DNA from: an uncultured Robinsoniella sp.
GTDB taxonomy: Bacteria > Bacillota > Clostridia > Lachnospirales > Lachnospiraceae
Direction: 5' to 3'
Length of the DNA stretch: 64,000 nt
Assembly (NCBI GenBank): GCA_900540475.1
Contig: UQGG01000006.1
Coordinates: forward strand, 62,001-126,000
The notes below the pieces were generated by a model, which searched no databases, was not told where the DNA came from, and worked only from the letters and a program-made list of their open reading frames with translations. A program made the translations under genes and the position numbers. Below are positions 25,200 through 35,672 of this stretch, one piece after another (positions within the stretch are counted from its first letter, which is position 1; the number at the start of each line of letters is the position of its first letter).

Positions 25200-26720
25200 A
25201 TGAATAAAAATGCAAAAATGATCATTGATAAAAGTTTTCGGATTGCAGAAATTGATAAGAGAATCTATGGTTCTTTTATTGAGCATCTGGGAAGGGCTGT
25301 TTATAACGGAATCTATCAGCCGGGACATCCGTCAGCGGATGAAGAGGGATTCCGCAGAGACGTGCTGGATCTCGTGAAAGAGTTACAGGTTCCGCTGATC
25401 CGGTACCCGGGCGGGAACTTTGTGTCCAATTACTTCTGGGAAGACGGCGTGGGTCCTGTGGAACAGCGTAAGAAGCGCCTGGAACTGGCATGGCGCAGCC
25501 TGGAAACAAACGAAGTGGGTTTAAATGAGTTTGCAAAATGGGCAAAAAAAGCAGATGCAGATATTATGATGGCTGTAAACCTGGGAACCAGAGGGATTGC
25601 GGATGCCTGTAATCTGCTGGAGTACTGCAATCATCCGTCGGGTACTTATTACAGTGACTTAAGAAGAAGCCACGGCGCTAAAGAGGCATATGGAATTAAG
25701 ACCTGGTGCCTGGGAAATGAAATGGATGGAGAATGGCAGATCGGGCACAAAACGGCAGATGAATACGGACGCCTGGCAGCGGAAACCGCTAAGGCGATGA
25801 AACTGATAGACCCGTCCATTGAAATGGTGAGCTGCGGAAGTTCCTTTGTGGCGATGCCTACATTTCCGGAGTGGGAAGCGGCAACCCTGGCGCATACGTA
25901 TGATTATGTGGACTACATTTCCCTGCACCAATACTATGGAAATACCATGAATGATACGGCTGATTATCTGGCGCTGACCATGGATATGGAACATTTTATA
26001 CATACGGTTGTGTCAACCTGTGACTATATTAAGGCTAAGAAGAGAAGTAAAAAGGTCATGAATTTAAGCTTTGATGAATGGAATGTATGGTTCCACTCTT
26101 CAGAAGCAGATGACGATACCATGAAGAACCGCCCATGGCAGAAGGCGCCTCATTTACTGGAGGATATTTATACATTTGAAGATGCGCTGATGGTGGGCTT
26201 AATGCTGATTATGCTGTTGAAACATGCAGACCGTGTGAAAGTGGCATGTCTTGCACAGCTGGTAAATGTAATTGCACCGATTATGACGGAGAATGACGGC
26301 GGCGTGTGGAAGCAGACCATTTTTTATCCATTCCTTCACGCATCTCTGTATGGAAGGGGAACGGCCCTGCAGCCGATTCTGGATACGCCAAAACACGATA
26401 CAATTGGTCATTGTGATGTTACGGATATTGAAACAGTGGCTGTGTACCGGGAGGAAAAGGAAGAGGTTACCATATTTGCGGTTAACCGGAATATTCACGA
26501 AGATATCACCCTGAGCTGTGACTTAAGGAGCTTTGCGGGATATGATATTTTAGAACATATTATAATGGAAGAAGGTGACTTGAAGGCAGTCAATACTTAT
26601 GGCAGGGAACAGGTTCTGCCAAAGCACAGCAGTGAGTCCGTAATGGATAACGGAATGCTGGAAACGAAATTACATAAGGCTTCATGGAATGTAATTCGTC
26701 TGGGGAAACAGGGAAGGTAA
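25200..26720 (+). CDS. Alpha-L-arabinofuranosidase (GH51)
   Basis: Start set at ATG 25200, eight bases after GGAGG; ATGs at 25182, 25185 and 25194 are in frame or overlapping but too close to the site. The 506-residue enzyme has the GH51 features: IYGSFIEHLGRAVYNGIYQP, PLIRYPGGNF, WCLGNEMDG with the acid/base Glu, and LSFDEWNVWF with the nucleophile Glu. The C-terminus is the usual beta domain. Cytoplasmic. It removes alpha-L-arabinofuranose from imported oligosaccharides, complementing the beta-linked activity of GH127. Confidence 0.95.
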   Translation: MNKNAKMIIDKSFRIAEIDKRIYGSFIEHLGRAVYNGIYQPGHPSADEEGFRRDVLDLVKELQVPLIRYPGGNFVSNYFWEDGVGPVEQRKKRLELAWRSLETNEVGLNEFAKWAKKADADIMMAVNLGTRGIADACNLLEYCNHPSGTYYSDLRRSHGAKEAYGIKTWCLGNEMDGEWQIGHKTADEYGRLAAETAKAMKLIDPSIEMVSCGSSFVAMPTFPEWEAATLAHTYDYVDYISLHQYYGNTMNDTADYLALTMDMEHFIHTVVSTCDYIKAKKRSKKVMNLSFDEWNVWFHSSEADDDTMKNRPWQKAPHLLEDIYTFEDALMVGLMLIMLLKHADRVKVACLAQLVNVIAPIMTENDGGVWKQTIFYPFLHASLYGRGTALQPILDTPKHDTIGHCDVTDIETVAVYREEKEEVTIFAVNRNIHEDITLSCDLRSFAGYDILEHIIMEEGDLKAVNTYGREQVLPKHSSESVMDNGMLETKLHKASWNVIRLGKQGR

Positions 26721-26747
26721 TTGAAAGAGGAACGAGGAGGTTCGCAA

Positions 26748-29700
26748 ATGAAAAAGAAACGATTGGTGAATGGGGCTGTTAAGGTAACTGCATCGGTACT
26801 GGCACTGGCTATGACAATAACATCCATACCTTTACCGGGGCTGTCAGGGACAGATACGGTTTATGCAGCAGAGAAATCCACAGAAATAGATGAATCCACA
26901 GAAACAGATGAATTTTTTGTTGCACCTGATGGGGAAAGACCAAATAATGTAGCAGGGAGCGCAGACGTTTCCACCAGTTATATTTCAGGCTGGGAAACTC
27001 TTACTGCTGTAAATGACGGGAAAGTGTCCAAGACTTCCCAGACAGGAAAAGAAGAAACGGGGGCATGTTATGGTTCCTGGGGGAATCCTGCCAAGCCTGC
27101 AAGTGAAACGCTGACATATACCTGGGAAAACGAAGTGGAACTGAACAGCAGCGGAATTTATTTCTGGTATGATGGGGATGAACCAACTTCCGGTGGAATT
27201 AAAATTCCAAAATCCTGTAAATATGAATATATGGATGCGGATGGTAACTTTGTAGAAGTTTCAAATGCCCGGGGACTTGGATGTCTCCCGGATGGATTTA
27301 ATATTACGTCCTTTGATACCGTGAAGACAAAAGGACTTAGAGTAACCATTGAAAAACAGAAAGCGGATGGCGATGGTGTCGGTGTAATTGAATGGGAAGC
27401 ATACGGAAAAGTAATGCCTTTTAATATTGCGCCAAGAGCAGAAGCATCTGCAAGCATAAACCGACCGGAGGATTTAGGCGGGGTAGATGCTTTAAATGAT
27501 GAAGCAGAACCCAAAGCATCTGCGGGTTCAGGAGATGGACTGGTCTGGCACAGCTGGACAAATGAGGGACAGATGGCATACGTGCAGTACACCTGGCAGA
27601 AAGAAGCCACCATTGACAGCACGGAAATTTACTATTTCACAGATAATGGCGGTATTCTTATCCCGGAAAAAACCGTAGTGGAATACTGGGATGCAGCAGC
27701 GGGGGCATGGGCGGAAGCAGCCGTAGTCACCGATCAGAAACTGGATGCGTACAATGTAGTGCAGTTTGACCAGCCTATTAAGACCAACCAGTTAAAGCTG
27801 ACTATGACGCCCCAGGGCTATGGAACCACCAGTAAACATGCGGTAGGAATCAAGGAGTGGAAGGTTCTGGGCAATGCAGAAAAGCCAAGCGGCGAAATGG
27901 AACTGTCGAATGATTATTTTTATCTGAAGATTGGTAAATACGGGCACATTGACGAACTGAAGATCCAGGGGGACCTGTATGATACTAACTATGTGTTAAA
28001 TGCTGAATATGCACCTACCCAGGGAGCGTCCAAGGAACATCAGTGGATGGGTGAATTAATGTTCCAGACGAAATGGGAGGGGGAAGAGAACTGGACGGAA
28101 TCCATGACCAGTGCCTCCGATAATGGAAGTAAAACGAGAAAAATCGAACTGAAGGGTAATAAAGTAGAAGTTACTTATGAAAATGCCAAAGAAGAAAAGG
28201 GCATTAAGGATTTCAAACTGGTAGAGACCTATGAATTAGTGGATAATCAGATCGTTTGGTCCATGACAGTAACCAATACAGAGGACAAGAATCTGATTAT
28301 CGGAGACTTTGGCGTGCCGATGCCGTTCAGTGAGTTCTGGCCCGGCGGAACGCAGGTCTATGAAACCTCCGTAGTGGACCACTCTTTTGTGGGACAGGAT
28401 TCCAGCTATATCTATGCCAGCAGGCCAAGCGGCCAGGGCAAGTTCCTGCTGTTTACCCCGGATACTTCTACCGGAGCGGGATTTGAGTATCAGGACCACT
28501 GGAGAATTAATAACGGACATGCCGGTTCGGTATGGGCACAGGATCAGGGCGGCTGGGCAAATGGGCTGAATGTATTCTATATCCATTCCGACGTAATCAA
28601 GTCCACCGGAAGCAGTTATCTGGAAAATACATCCCTGACGCTGGCACCTGGAGAGAGTAAAACATATACGTTCAAATTTACCGGTGTGGAAGATGAGCAG
28701 GATATGAAGACAAAGCTCTATGAAGAAGGTATTGTAGATGCGGTAGCGGTGCCCAGTATGGCATTTTCCGTAAATATGCCCGCAAAATTCTACCTGCATA
28801 CTTCATATGGAGAAGACCAGATTACGGATATTCAGATAAAGTGTTCCCATGATACCGGACTCTATGAGGGACTTCAGAAATCCGTATCCAATAAGCAGGA
28901 ATGTACCAAGGATGAGGGAACGAAAGCAGAGTATCTGGAAACCGTTACACAGGATGGGGAACAGTACCACATTTACAACTTACAGCTTTCCTGCCTGGGT
29001 GCCAATCATATGGAAATTACATATGGGGACGGCAAAAAGACAACACTGCAGTTTTATGCAATGGACAGCGTAGAGGATGCGCTGGAACTCCATGCAGACT
29101 TTGTAACAGAAAAGACACAGGTAAATGCACCCGGAGAGATCTACGACAAGATCTTTGATGACTGGATGATGGATACAAAGTCCGTCCGCGGCGTATACGA
29201 AGGATACTTTGGATGGGGCGATGACTGGGGATTCACCCATGGAGAATATCTGGCGGAAAAGAATGTTTATCAGCCGGTGAAAGAGCAGATTACGGCAGTG
29301 GATGAATATCTGGATACCTTTATCTGGAACGGTTTGATGAAGGAACACCAGGAAGATTACATGGTAAATGACTGGCTGGACAATGAACCGAACAATACCG
29401 GACAGGGCATATACCGCGGTTATGCTTACCCCCATGTATACAATACCTATTTCTCTATGTACAAGATTGCTGAGAAATATCCGGATATGATCGATTATGC
29501 CGAAGATAAGGGAACCTATCTGCTGCGTGCCGCAAATATTTTAAAGGCGCTCTATAGCAAAGGGGTATCTTATAACTGGGATACCGGGCTTATGGGTGAG
29601 TCTACAACACCGGATATCCTTGCAGCATTAGAAGCAGAAGGGTATTATGATGAGGCTTCAGACATAACCGAAATCATGAATACGAAGTATAATAAATTCA

Positions 29701-32700
29701 AAGGGAACAAATACCCGTACGGTTCCGAGTATGCTTATGACAATACCGGAGAAGAAGCGGTATATACGCTTGCAAAATTAAATGACAACACCGATATGAT
29801 GAGCAAAATCGACTTAAAGACCAGGGCTTGCCGCGGTCTGCAGCCAATCTGGTACCACTATGGAAACCCTACCACTATCTGCGGTGAAAACTGGTGGAAC
29901 TTCCAGTATACGGCATCACTGGCTGGCTATTGTATGGATGACTGGTTAAGGCTTCAGGATAACGGTATGACAGAGACCGAAATGGCAGATGCAGCCCGTG
30001 TGAACTACGCAGGGAAACTTGCAAACCTTACCTGTATAAATTCCGGTCAGATAGATGCAGACCCGGAAAATATCGGTACGGTATCATGGACTTACCAGGC
30101 TGAGCTTGGCAATTCCGGCGGACAGGGAACCGGCAACGGAAATATTCATAACGGATGGCGCCAGATGTCCGGAGAGGCAGATACCGGATTATTCGGAGCA
30201 CTTCGAATTCTGTCTTCTGACGTAACCACAGACAATATCTTTGGATTATTCGGCTATGGATGTGAAGTAACGGAAGCTGGCGGATTCTATCAGGTAAAAC
30301 CTTTAGACGGTGTTTATACCAGATTGAATTTTATTAACCAGAAGCTTTCCATTGAACTTGACAGAGACCAGTATACACAGGCAAAGGTAAGTAAAGACAG
30401 TAACTATGTGGAACTGAATGTAAGAAACCTGGAAGTTTCCAGTCATGAATCCGATATTGAATTAACAGGATTAAAACCGGGATCTTATCAGATTAAAGTA
30501 GATGGTAAAGTAACCGGCAGCTTCCAGTATATCGGAGAAACAACTCTGGTATCCGTTCCGCTTCCGGCAAATGAGACAGCAAGTGTTGTAATTGAAGAAG
30601 GGGAACCTTTGGAAAATACTGCCCCCACTGTGGATGCAGGCAAAGATTTAAATGTATACTTATCCGATACTTACCGTCTGGAAGGTTCTGCAAAGGATGA
30701 CGGATATCCGGACATGACGCTCACCAGTTTGTGGGAAGTAACCACCAAACCGGAAGGCGCAAATGTTACCATTGCAAATCCTGAGAAACTGATCTCCGGA
30801 ATTACTGCAGATCAGGCAGGAACATACCAGCTTAAACTTATAGTAAGCGATGGGGCATTAAGTACAGAAGATACTTTAACCCTCGTTGTAAAAGAGGATG
30901 AAAAGTTACCGGAAGTTCTTGCAAATTATGAATTTGAAGAAGTGGATGTATTAAAAAGAATTGTAAAAGATTCTTCAGCAGCCGGAAATGATGCCGCTGC
31001 GGTGAGCAAGCCGGCAGTGGTGGAAGGCAAAGAAGGAAATGCAGTTAACTTAACCGGCACCTACTGCGGATATGTAAGGCTTCCATCCTCTTTAACAGAA
31101 AATGTGGAAGACTGCACGATTCTGGCAGATATTAAATTAAATGCAACACAGGGAAGCGGAGCGAGAATATTTCAGTTTGGCGATACGAACGGAAAATGCC
31201 TGTATGTTTCCTTTGAAGGAAAGAATGAGTTAGTATTAGGTGTAACCGATACAAAGACAAATAAGACGGCAGAACACAAGACCGGAATCAAACTGGGCAC
31301 CGGGTTCTGGAAAAATATTGCATTGACCATGGAAGATCAGACACTTGTCTTATATGTGGATGGGGAAGCGGTTTATACATTGGATGACTGCGGATTCACC
31401 CTGGCTGATTTAGGGGATGTGCAGATGAATTATATCGGAAGATCCGAGAATAAGCAGTCCGCGTTCCTGAATGGTCTGGTTGATAACTTTACCATGAAAT
31501 CAAAAGCGATGACAGCGGAAGAATTAGCAGATGCATATGCACCTTCAGAAGAGGCAAAACCGGTTTCTGCTGAAGTGGGAAGTTATGTAACAGTTGTAGG
31601 CAAAGCACCTCAATTACCAGAGACCTTACGTGTACTGTATGACAATGGCATTTATAAGGATTCTAAAGTGACCTGGGAAGCTGTTTCAGAAGATAAATAC
31701 AGCAAGGCAGGAAGCTTTAAGGTAAACGGAACGGTAGAAGGCATGGAACAGCCTGTACAGGCATCGGTATTTGTTATGGATGGTGAAGAGACAAATCTGG
31801 CATCTTCTGCAAAAGCAACGGCAATTATTAACTCCGTACAGGATCTGGGCGGTGTGGCAGGATTAAACGATGGATTTCAACCGGCATCTTCCAGTGATAC
31901 CAGCCATGGTGTATGGCATAACTGGTTAGGTAACCAGGGCGGGGAAGCCTGGGTTCAGTACAACTGGGACAAAGAAATCATGATTACGGCATCAGACGCT
32001 TATTATTTCAAAGACGGCGGCGGTAACTTTGCACCGGTGAGCGTGAAATACGAATATCTCCAAAGTGATGGAAGCTGGCAGCCATTTACCAATGTGGATG
32101 GTCTGGGCGTTGCCATTAATAAGTACAATAAGACCACATTTGATCCGGTAATGACAAAGGCAATCCGCATGACCATGACGCCGGAAAAGCTGGGCTGCGG
32201 TGTAATTGAGTGGAGAGTATACGGATATCAGGTTGATGCAGAAGAGCCATCAACAGACAAAACAGAATTAAAGAAAGCAGTGGAACTGGCTGGAACAAAA
32301 GCAGCGTATTATTATACAGCAGAGTCCTGGAGCACATTTGCAGATGTATTGGAAGAAGCAGAGAATCTGCTGACAGATGAAACTGCTGTTCAGGATGATG
32401 TGGACACCATGCTGGCAAAACTCCTTGAAGCAAGGGATGCATTAGAGATTATGCCGGGTGCAGTCAGCATGAATCTGGCACCACAGGCTGATGTTTCGTC
32501 AAGTATCGGCAAAGCACAGGCTGTAAAAGACGGCATCGATCCTGTGAATTCCGCTGACTCTTCAAAGGGAATTTGGGACAGCAGTGAGGAAGCGGGCGCA
32601 GAAGCCTGGGTTCAGTATGATTTTGAAGAGCTTGTAAGAATTGACAGTACGGATATTTATTATTATCTGGACGGTGAAACGGTAATGCTTCCAAAAGAAG

Positions 32701-34748
32701 CGCTGATCGAATACCTGAATGATGAAGGAACATGGACGGAAGTTCAGAAAGTAACTGAAAATAAAGAAAATCAGTACAATACGGTGACATTTAAAAAACC
32801 GGTACTGGCAACAGCAATTCGTGTAACCATGGAGCCACAGGATCAAAATGCGGCAGTGGGTATCATCGAATGGAAGGTCTCCGGCGAACTGGTAAGTTCC
32901 CAGGGTGTTAATAAAAAGAACCTGAGAAATATTCTGGATATAGCCAATACCAGGGCAGAAGCCAGATATACCTCAGAAAGCTGGGCTGTATTTGCAGAAG
33001 CACTGACTAATGCACAGAATCTGGTTAACCAGGGCGGACTGACCCAGGATGAAATTAATGCTGCATTTGATACACTTTATAATGCAGTAAATGCACTGGA
33101 GGCAGTAGAGCAGACACCGGAAATAAGAAATGCAGCGCCTGAGGCAGCAGCATCCGCAAACATTAACAGTCCAAATGATTTAGGCGGCGTAGATAAAATG
33201 AAGGATGGATTTGATCCGGCTTCCTCTATGGATAAATCAAATGGAACATGGCATAACTGGGGCCAGGAGGGGAAAGAGGCCTGGGTACAGTATGACTGGA
33301 ACAGCCTTCAGGAAATTCACAGTATTCATGTATATTACTTTACAGACGGAGGCGGTATTCTTCTTCCGGCAGAGTCAAAATTCGAGTATTTAGGAGAAGA
33401 CGGACAGTGGTATACAATTGACACGGTTACGGAAAATGTACCGGACGCATACAACAGCCTGACCCTGGAAACTCCGGTAATGGCTAAGGCATTAAAGATC
33501 ACAATGCAGCCGGTAGTGGAAGAAAGCGGTCTGCATGGAGTTGGAATTATTGAGTGGCAGGTAATGGCTATGACCGGAATGGGAGATACTGTCATTACAT
33601 CCGAACTGGAAGGCTTAATCGCAGCGGCTTTGAAAAAGTCTACAGCCGATTATACCGAACTTGGCTGGAACCAGTTACAGACAGCAGTAAGTCAGGCAAA
33701 GGATGCTTTAGGCAAAGAAAATGTGACACAGGAAGAGATTGATGCAGCAGCAAAAGCTTTACAGGAAGCAATGATTATCCGAGAAGATCCGGTAATTCCG
33801 GTGGATAAAAAAGAACTGAACAACCTGATTGCCCTTGCTGAAAGCAAACTGTCCGGTAACTATACCAAAGAAAGTCTGGATACACTTAAAAAAGCATTAG
33901 AAAATGCTAAGAAAACAGCAGCAGACGAAAAGGCAGTTCAGAAGGATGTGGATCAGGCAAAAGCAGCACTGGAAGCAGCCATCGCTGGATTAAAAGTAAA
34001 AGAAGATCCAAAGCCGGTAGTAAATAAGGCTGAATTGCAGAAGGTGATCAATTCCTATGCAGGACTGAAATCATCTGACTACACCACTACAAGCTGGTCT
34101 GCATACTTAAAAGTACTAAATAACGCTAAGATGGTAAACCTGAGTGTAAATGCAACGCAAAAAGATGTGGATACGGCGTTGTCCATGCTGCAGCAGGCAT
34201 ATAAAGCCCTGGTAAAGGCCCCCGTGGTTAAGCCGGTGCCGAAAAAGAATGCAGTTGTAACAGTTGGAAATGCAAAATACAAGGTAACGAAATCATCGAG
34301 TAAAAATGGTACTGTCATGTATGTAAAACCAACGAAAAAAAGCTTTAAAAAGGTTACCATACCGGCAACGGTTAAGATCAACGGCTATACTTTTAAAGTA
34401 ACCCAGATCGCAAAGAAAGCATTTTACAAGAACACAAAACTCCAGAGTGTAACAATTGGAAAATATGTGACAAATATCGGACCAAGTGCATTCCGGGATT
34501 GTAAGAAGCTGAAATCCGTTGTGATCGGAGCAAGCGTAAAGCGTATTGAGAAATATGCATTTATGAATGATAAGAATCTGAAAAAGATTAAGATTATGAG
34601 TAAAAATTTAAAGACCATTCAAAAGAAGGCGTTTACCAATATTTATAGTAAAGCTGAGTTTAAGGTACCGTCGAAGAAGTTGAAGAATTACAGAACAAAT
34701 CTTTTGAAGCATGGTGTGAAGTCAACTGCTAAGTTTAAAAAGTTATAA
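26748..34748 (+). CDS. Giant secreted modular protein with DUF5695 core, FIVAR and BspA-type repeats
   Basis: Start at ATG 26748 after GAGGAGG. The 2,666-residue product has a signal peptide (KKKR, hydrophobic stretch, VYAA cleavage). Modules in order, counted from base 26721: discoidin-like sugar-binding modules (about 75-230 and 235-385); DUF5695 core, probably an (alpha/alpha)6-type glycosidase (about 390-1295); PKD/Ig-like (1298-1392); LamG-like (1395-1610); Big-like (1615-1687); discoidin-like module (1692-1837); FIVAR; discoidin-like; FIVAR; discoidin-like (2130-2284); three FIVAR repeats (to about 2500); BspA leucine-rich repeats with FKK/KL end. No LPXTG motif is visible; the basic LRR tail may hold it to the wall. 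Last gene of the arabinan operon, so it probably attacks arabinan-bearing plant glycoprotein outside the cell. Catalysis by DUF5695 is inference. Confidence 0.82.
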   Translation: MKKKRLVNGAVKVTASVLALAMTITSIPLPGLSGTDTVYAAEKSTEIDESTETDEFFVAPDGERPNNVAGSADVSTSYISGWETLTAVNDGKVSKTSQTGKEETGACYGSWGNPAKPASETLTYTWENEVELNSSGIYFWYDGDEPTSGGIKIPKSCKYEYMDADGNFVEVSNARGLGCLPDGFNITSFDTVKTKGLRVTIEKQKADGDGVGVIEWEAYGKVMPFNIAPRAEASASINRPEDLGGVDALNDEAEPKASAGSGDGLVWHSWTNEGQMAYVQYTWQKEATIDSTEIYYFTDNGGILIPEKTVVEYWDAAAGAWAEAAVVTDQKLDAYNVVQFDQPIKTNQLKLTMTPQGYGTTSKHAVGIKEWKVLGNAEKPSGEMELSNDYFYLKIGKYGHIDELKIQGDLYDTNYVLNAEYAPTQGASKEHQWMGELMFQTKWEGEENWTESMTSASDNGSKTRKIELKGNKVEVTYENAKEEKGIKDFKLVETYELVDNQIVWSMTVTNTEDKNLIIGDFGVPMPFSEFWPGGTQVYETSVVDHSFVGQDSSYIYASRPSGQGKFLLFTPDTSTGAGFEYQDHWRINNGHAGSVWAQDQGGWANGLNVFYIHSDVIKSTGSSYLENTSLTLAPGESKTYTFKFTGVEDEQDMKTKLYEEGIVDAVAVPSMAFSVNMPAKFYLHTSYGEDQITDIQIKCSHDTGLYEGLQKSVSNKQECTKDEGTKAEYLETVTQDGEQYHIYNLQLSCLGANHMEITYGDGKKTTLQFYAMDSVEDALELHADFVTEKTQVNAPGEIYDKIFDDWMMDTKSVRGVYEGYFGWGDDWGFTHGEYLAEKNVYQPVKEQITAVDEYLDTFIWNGLMKEHQEDYMVNDWLDNEPNNTGQGIYRGYAYPHVYNTYFSMYKIAEKYPDMIDYAEDKGTYLLRAANILKALYSKGVSYNWDTGLMGESTTPDILAALEAEGYYDEASDITEIMNTKYNKFKGNKYPYGSEYAYDNTGEEAVYTLAKLNDNTDMMSKIDLKTRACRGLQPIWYHYGNPTTICGENWWNFQYTASLAGYCMDDWLRLQDNGMTETEMADAARVNYAGKLANLTCINSGQIDADPENIGTVSWTYQAELGNSGGQGTGNGNIHNGWRQMSGEADTGLFGALRILSSDVTTDNIFGLFGYGCEVTEAGGFYQVKPLDGVYTRLNFINQKLSIELDRDQYTQAKVSKDSNYVELNVRNLEVSSHESDIELTGLKPGSYQIKVDGKVTGSFQYIGETTLVSVPLPANETASVVIEEGEPLENTAPTVDAGKDLNVYLSDTYRLEGSAKDDGYPDMTLTSLWEVTTKPEGANVTIANPEKLISGITADQAGTYQLKLIVSDGALSTEDTLTLVVKEDEKLPEVLANYEFEEVDVLKRIVKDSSAAGNDAAAVSKPAVVEGKEGNAVNLTGTYCGYVRLPSSLTENVEDCTILADIKLNATQGSGARIFQFGDTNGKCLYVSFEGKNELVLGVTDTKTNKTAEHKTGIKLGTGFWKNIALTMEDQTLVLYVDGEAVYTLDDCGFTLADLGDVQMNYIGRSENKQSAFLNGLVDNFTMKSKAMTAEELADAYAPSEEAKPVSAEVGSYVTVVGKAPQLPETLRVLYDNGIYKDSKVTWEAVSEDKYSKAGSFKVNGTVEGMEQPVQASVFVMDGEETNLASSAKATAIINSVQDLGGVAGLNDGFQPASSSDTSHGVWHNWLGNQGGEAWVQYNWDKEIMITASDAYYFKDGGGNFAPVSVKYEYLQSDGSWQPFTNVDGLGVAINKYNKTTFDPVMTKAIRMTMTPEKLGCGVIEWRVYGYQVDAEEPSTDKTELKKAVELAGTKAAYYYTAESWSTFADVLEEAENLLTDETAVQDDVDTMLAKLLEARDALEIMPGAVSMNLAPQADVSSSIGKAQAVKDGIDPVNSADSSKGIWDSSEEAGAEAWVQYDFEELVRIDSTDIYYYLDGETVMLPKEALIEYLNDEGTWTEVQKVTENKENQYNTVTFKKPVLATAIRVTMEPQDQNAAVGIIEWKVSGELVSSQGVNKKNLRNILDIANTRAEARYTSESWAVFAEALTNAQNLVNQGGLTQDEINAAFDTLYNAVNALEAVEQTPEIRNAAPEAAASANINSPNDLGGVDKMKDGFDPASSMDKSNGTWHNWGQEGKEAWVQYDWNSLQEIHSIHVYYFTDGGGILLPAESKFEYLGEDGQWYTIDTVTENVPDAYNSLTLETPVMAKALKITMQPVVEESGLHGVGIIEWQVMAMTGMGDTVITSELEGLIAAALKKSTADYTELGWNQLQTAVSQAKDALGKENVTQEEIDAAAKALQEAMIIREDPVIPVDKKELNNLIALAESKLSGNYTKESLDTLKKALENAKKTAADEKAVQKDVDQAKAALEAAIAGLKVKEDPKPVVNKAELQKVINSYAGLKSSDYTTTSWSAYLKVLNNAKMVNLSVNATQKDVDTALSMLQQAYKALVKAPVVKPVPKKNAVVTVGNAKYKVTKSSSKNGTVMYVKPTKKSFKKVTIPATVKINGYTFKVTQIAKKAFYKNTKLQSVTIGKYVTNIGPSAFRDCKKLKSVVIGASVKRIEKYAFMNDKNLKKIKIMSKNLKTIQKKAFTNIYSKAEFKVPSKKLKNYRTNLLKHGVKSTAKFKKL

Positions 34749-34787
34749 TTTTTAGAGAAAGTATTGAATGTAGAATGAATGGTTAGG

Positions 34788-34828
34788 AAGTGCCAGAGCT
34801 TTTCTTTAGGGAAGGACTCTGGCACTTC
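34788..34828 (+). terminator. Intrinsic terminator of the arabinan operon
   Basis: AAGTGCCAGAG (34788-34798) pairs perfectly with CTCTGGCACTT (34817-34827), then CTTTG. Confidence 0.85.
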
Positions 34829-34917
34829 TTTGTTTCATGCAGAAAGATCATAAATAACGTAAAAACATCTCAAAAAAGCAGTATAAAATTATTTGTTGAA
34901 AAAAATGCAACTTAATA

Positions 34918-35040
34918 TTGACAATGATGACTGGCTGATATATAATGAACATACTTCTTACAGATAATTGTTTTATATTAGCTGTATGAGATGGATTTTT
35001 CTTGAGAATTCTTTACTTTCATAGTCAGATCGACTATATT
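34918..35040 (+). promoter_or_regulatory. Two tandem promoters for the Tad pilus locus
   Basis: P1: TTGACA (34918-34923), 17-bp spacer, TATAAT (34941-34946), full consensus. P2: TTTACT (35012-35017), 17-bp spacer, TATATT (35035-35040). The spacer of P2 holds the dyad ATAGTC-AGATC-GACTAT. P1 would give a leader of about 205 nt; I see no known riboswitch in it. The remaining gap 34829-34917 shows nothing. Confidence 0.7.
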
Positions 35041-35159
35041 TCCTTGGTGTTTTTTTGTAATTAGTATTTAACAATTTAAGGGGGCGATTACATTATATGT
35101 GATTTCAAAATTTATGGATCTTTAGATTATATGATTGGTATGTTTAAAAGAGGTGAGAA

Positions 35160-35672
35160 ATGAAGGAAGTTGAATTTCTATGCCTTCTATGCCTGGCGGC
35201 AATGGCTGTTATACTGGATATATGGAAAGGGAAGATTCCGAATCTGCTGATTTTCGCAGGGGTTGCAGCAGGTGGGACATTTCAGGCCATTTATACAGGA
35301 TATATGGGAATTCTTTTGTTTTTAGGAGGGGTGGGAACACCGCTGCTGGTTTTAGGCGCACTTTATTATTTTAGAATGATTGGCGCGGGAGACATAAAGC
35401 TGTTCTGTGCAATAGGAGGTTTTTTAGGAGCGATTAAGATTTTAACCTGTATTCTCATTGCTTTTCTTGTGGGGGCAGGAATATCAGTAATACTGATTCT
35501 ATGGCGACGCAATCTGTGGAGCCGTCTTGCATATTTCTATGCTTATATCAGCAATTATTATCATTTAAAAAAGTGGATTCCATATCGAAGAGATGAGGAT
35601 GTGGACAGCCATATGCATTTTTCGGTACCAATACTAATCAGTATTATTTTATATGTAGGAGGTTTTTATTGA
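35160..35672 (+). CDS. tadV: Tad prepilin peptidase (A24A, TadV/CpaA type)
   Basis: A 170-residue integral membrane aspartyl protease. The two catalytic Asp lie in AVILDIWKGKIPN (near residue 20) and GAGDIKLF (the GxGD motif, near residue 82), each at a membrane boundary. It cleaves the leader of type IVb pilins such as the one at 40272. RBS AGAGGTGAG precedes the ATG. First gene of the Tad operon; it overlaps the next gene by four bases. A second, more divergent peptidase is encoded at 43082. Confidence 0.88.
   Translation: MKEVEFLCLLCLAAMAVILDIWKGKIPNLLIFAGVAAGGTFQAIYTGYMGILLFLGGVGTPLLVLGALYYFRMIGAGDIKLFCAIGGFLGAIKILTCILIAFLVGAGISVILILWRRNLWSRLAYFYAYISNYYHLKKWIPYRRDEDVDSHMHFSVPILISIILYVGGFY

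Noticed and set aside
34947..35159. Riboswitch in the Tad leader (for example cyclic di-GMP).
   Set aside because: No conserved GEMM-like core or expression platform was seen; only a short ATAGTC/GACTAT dyad.
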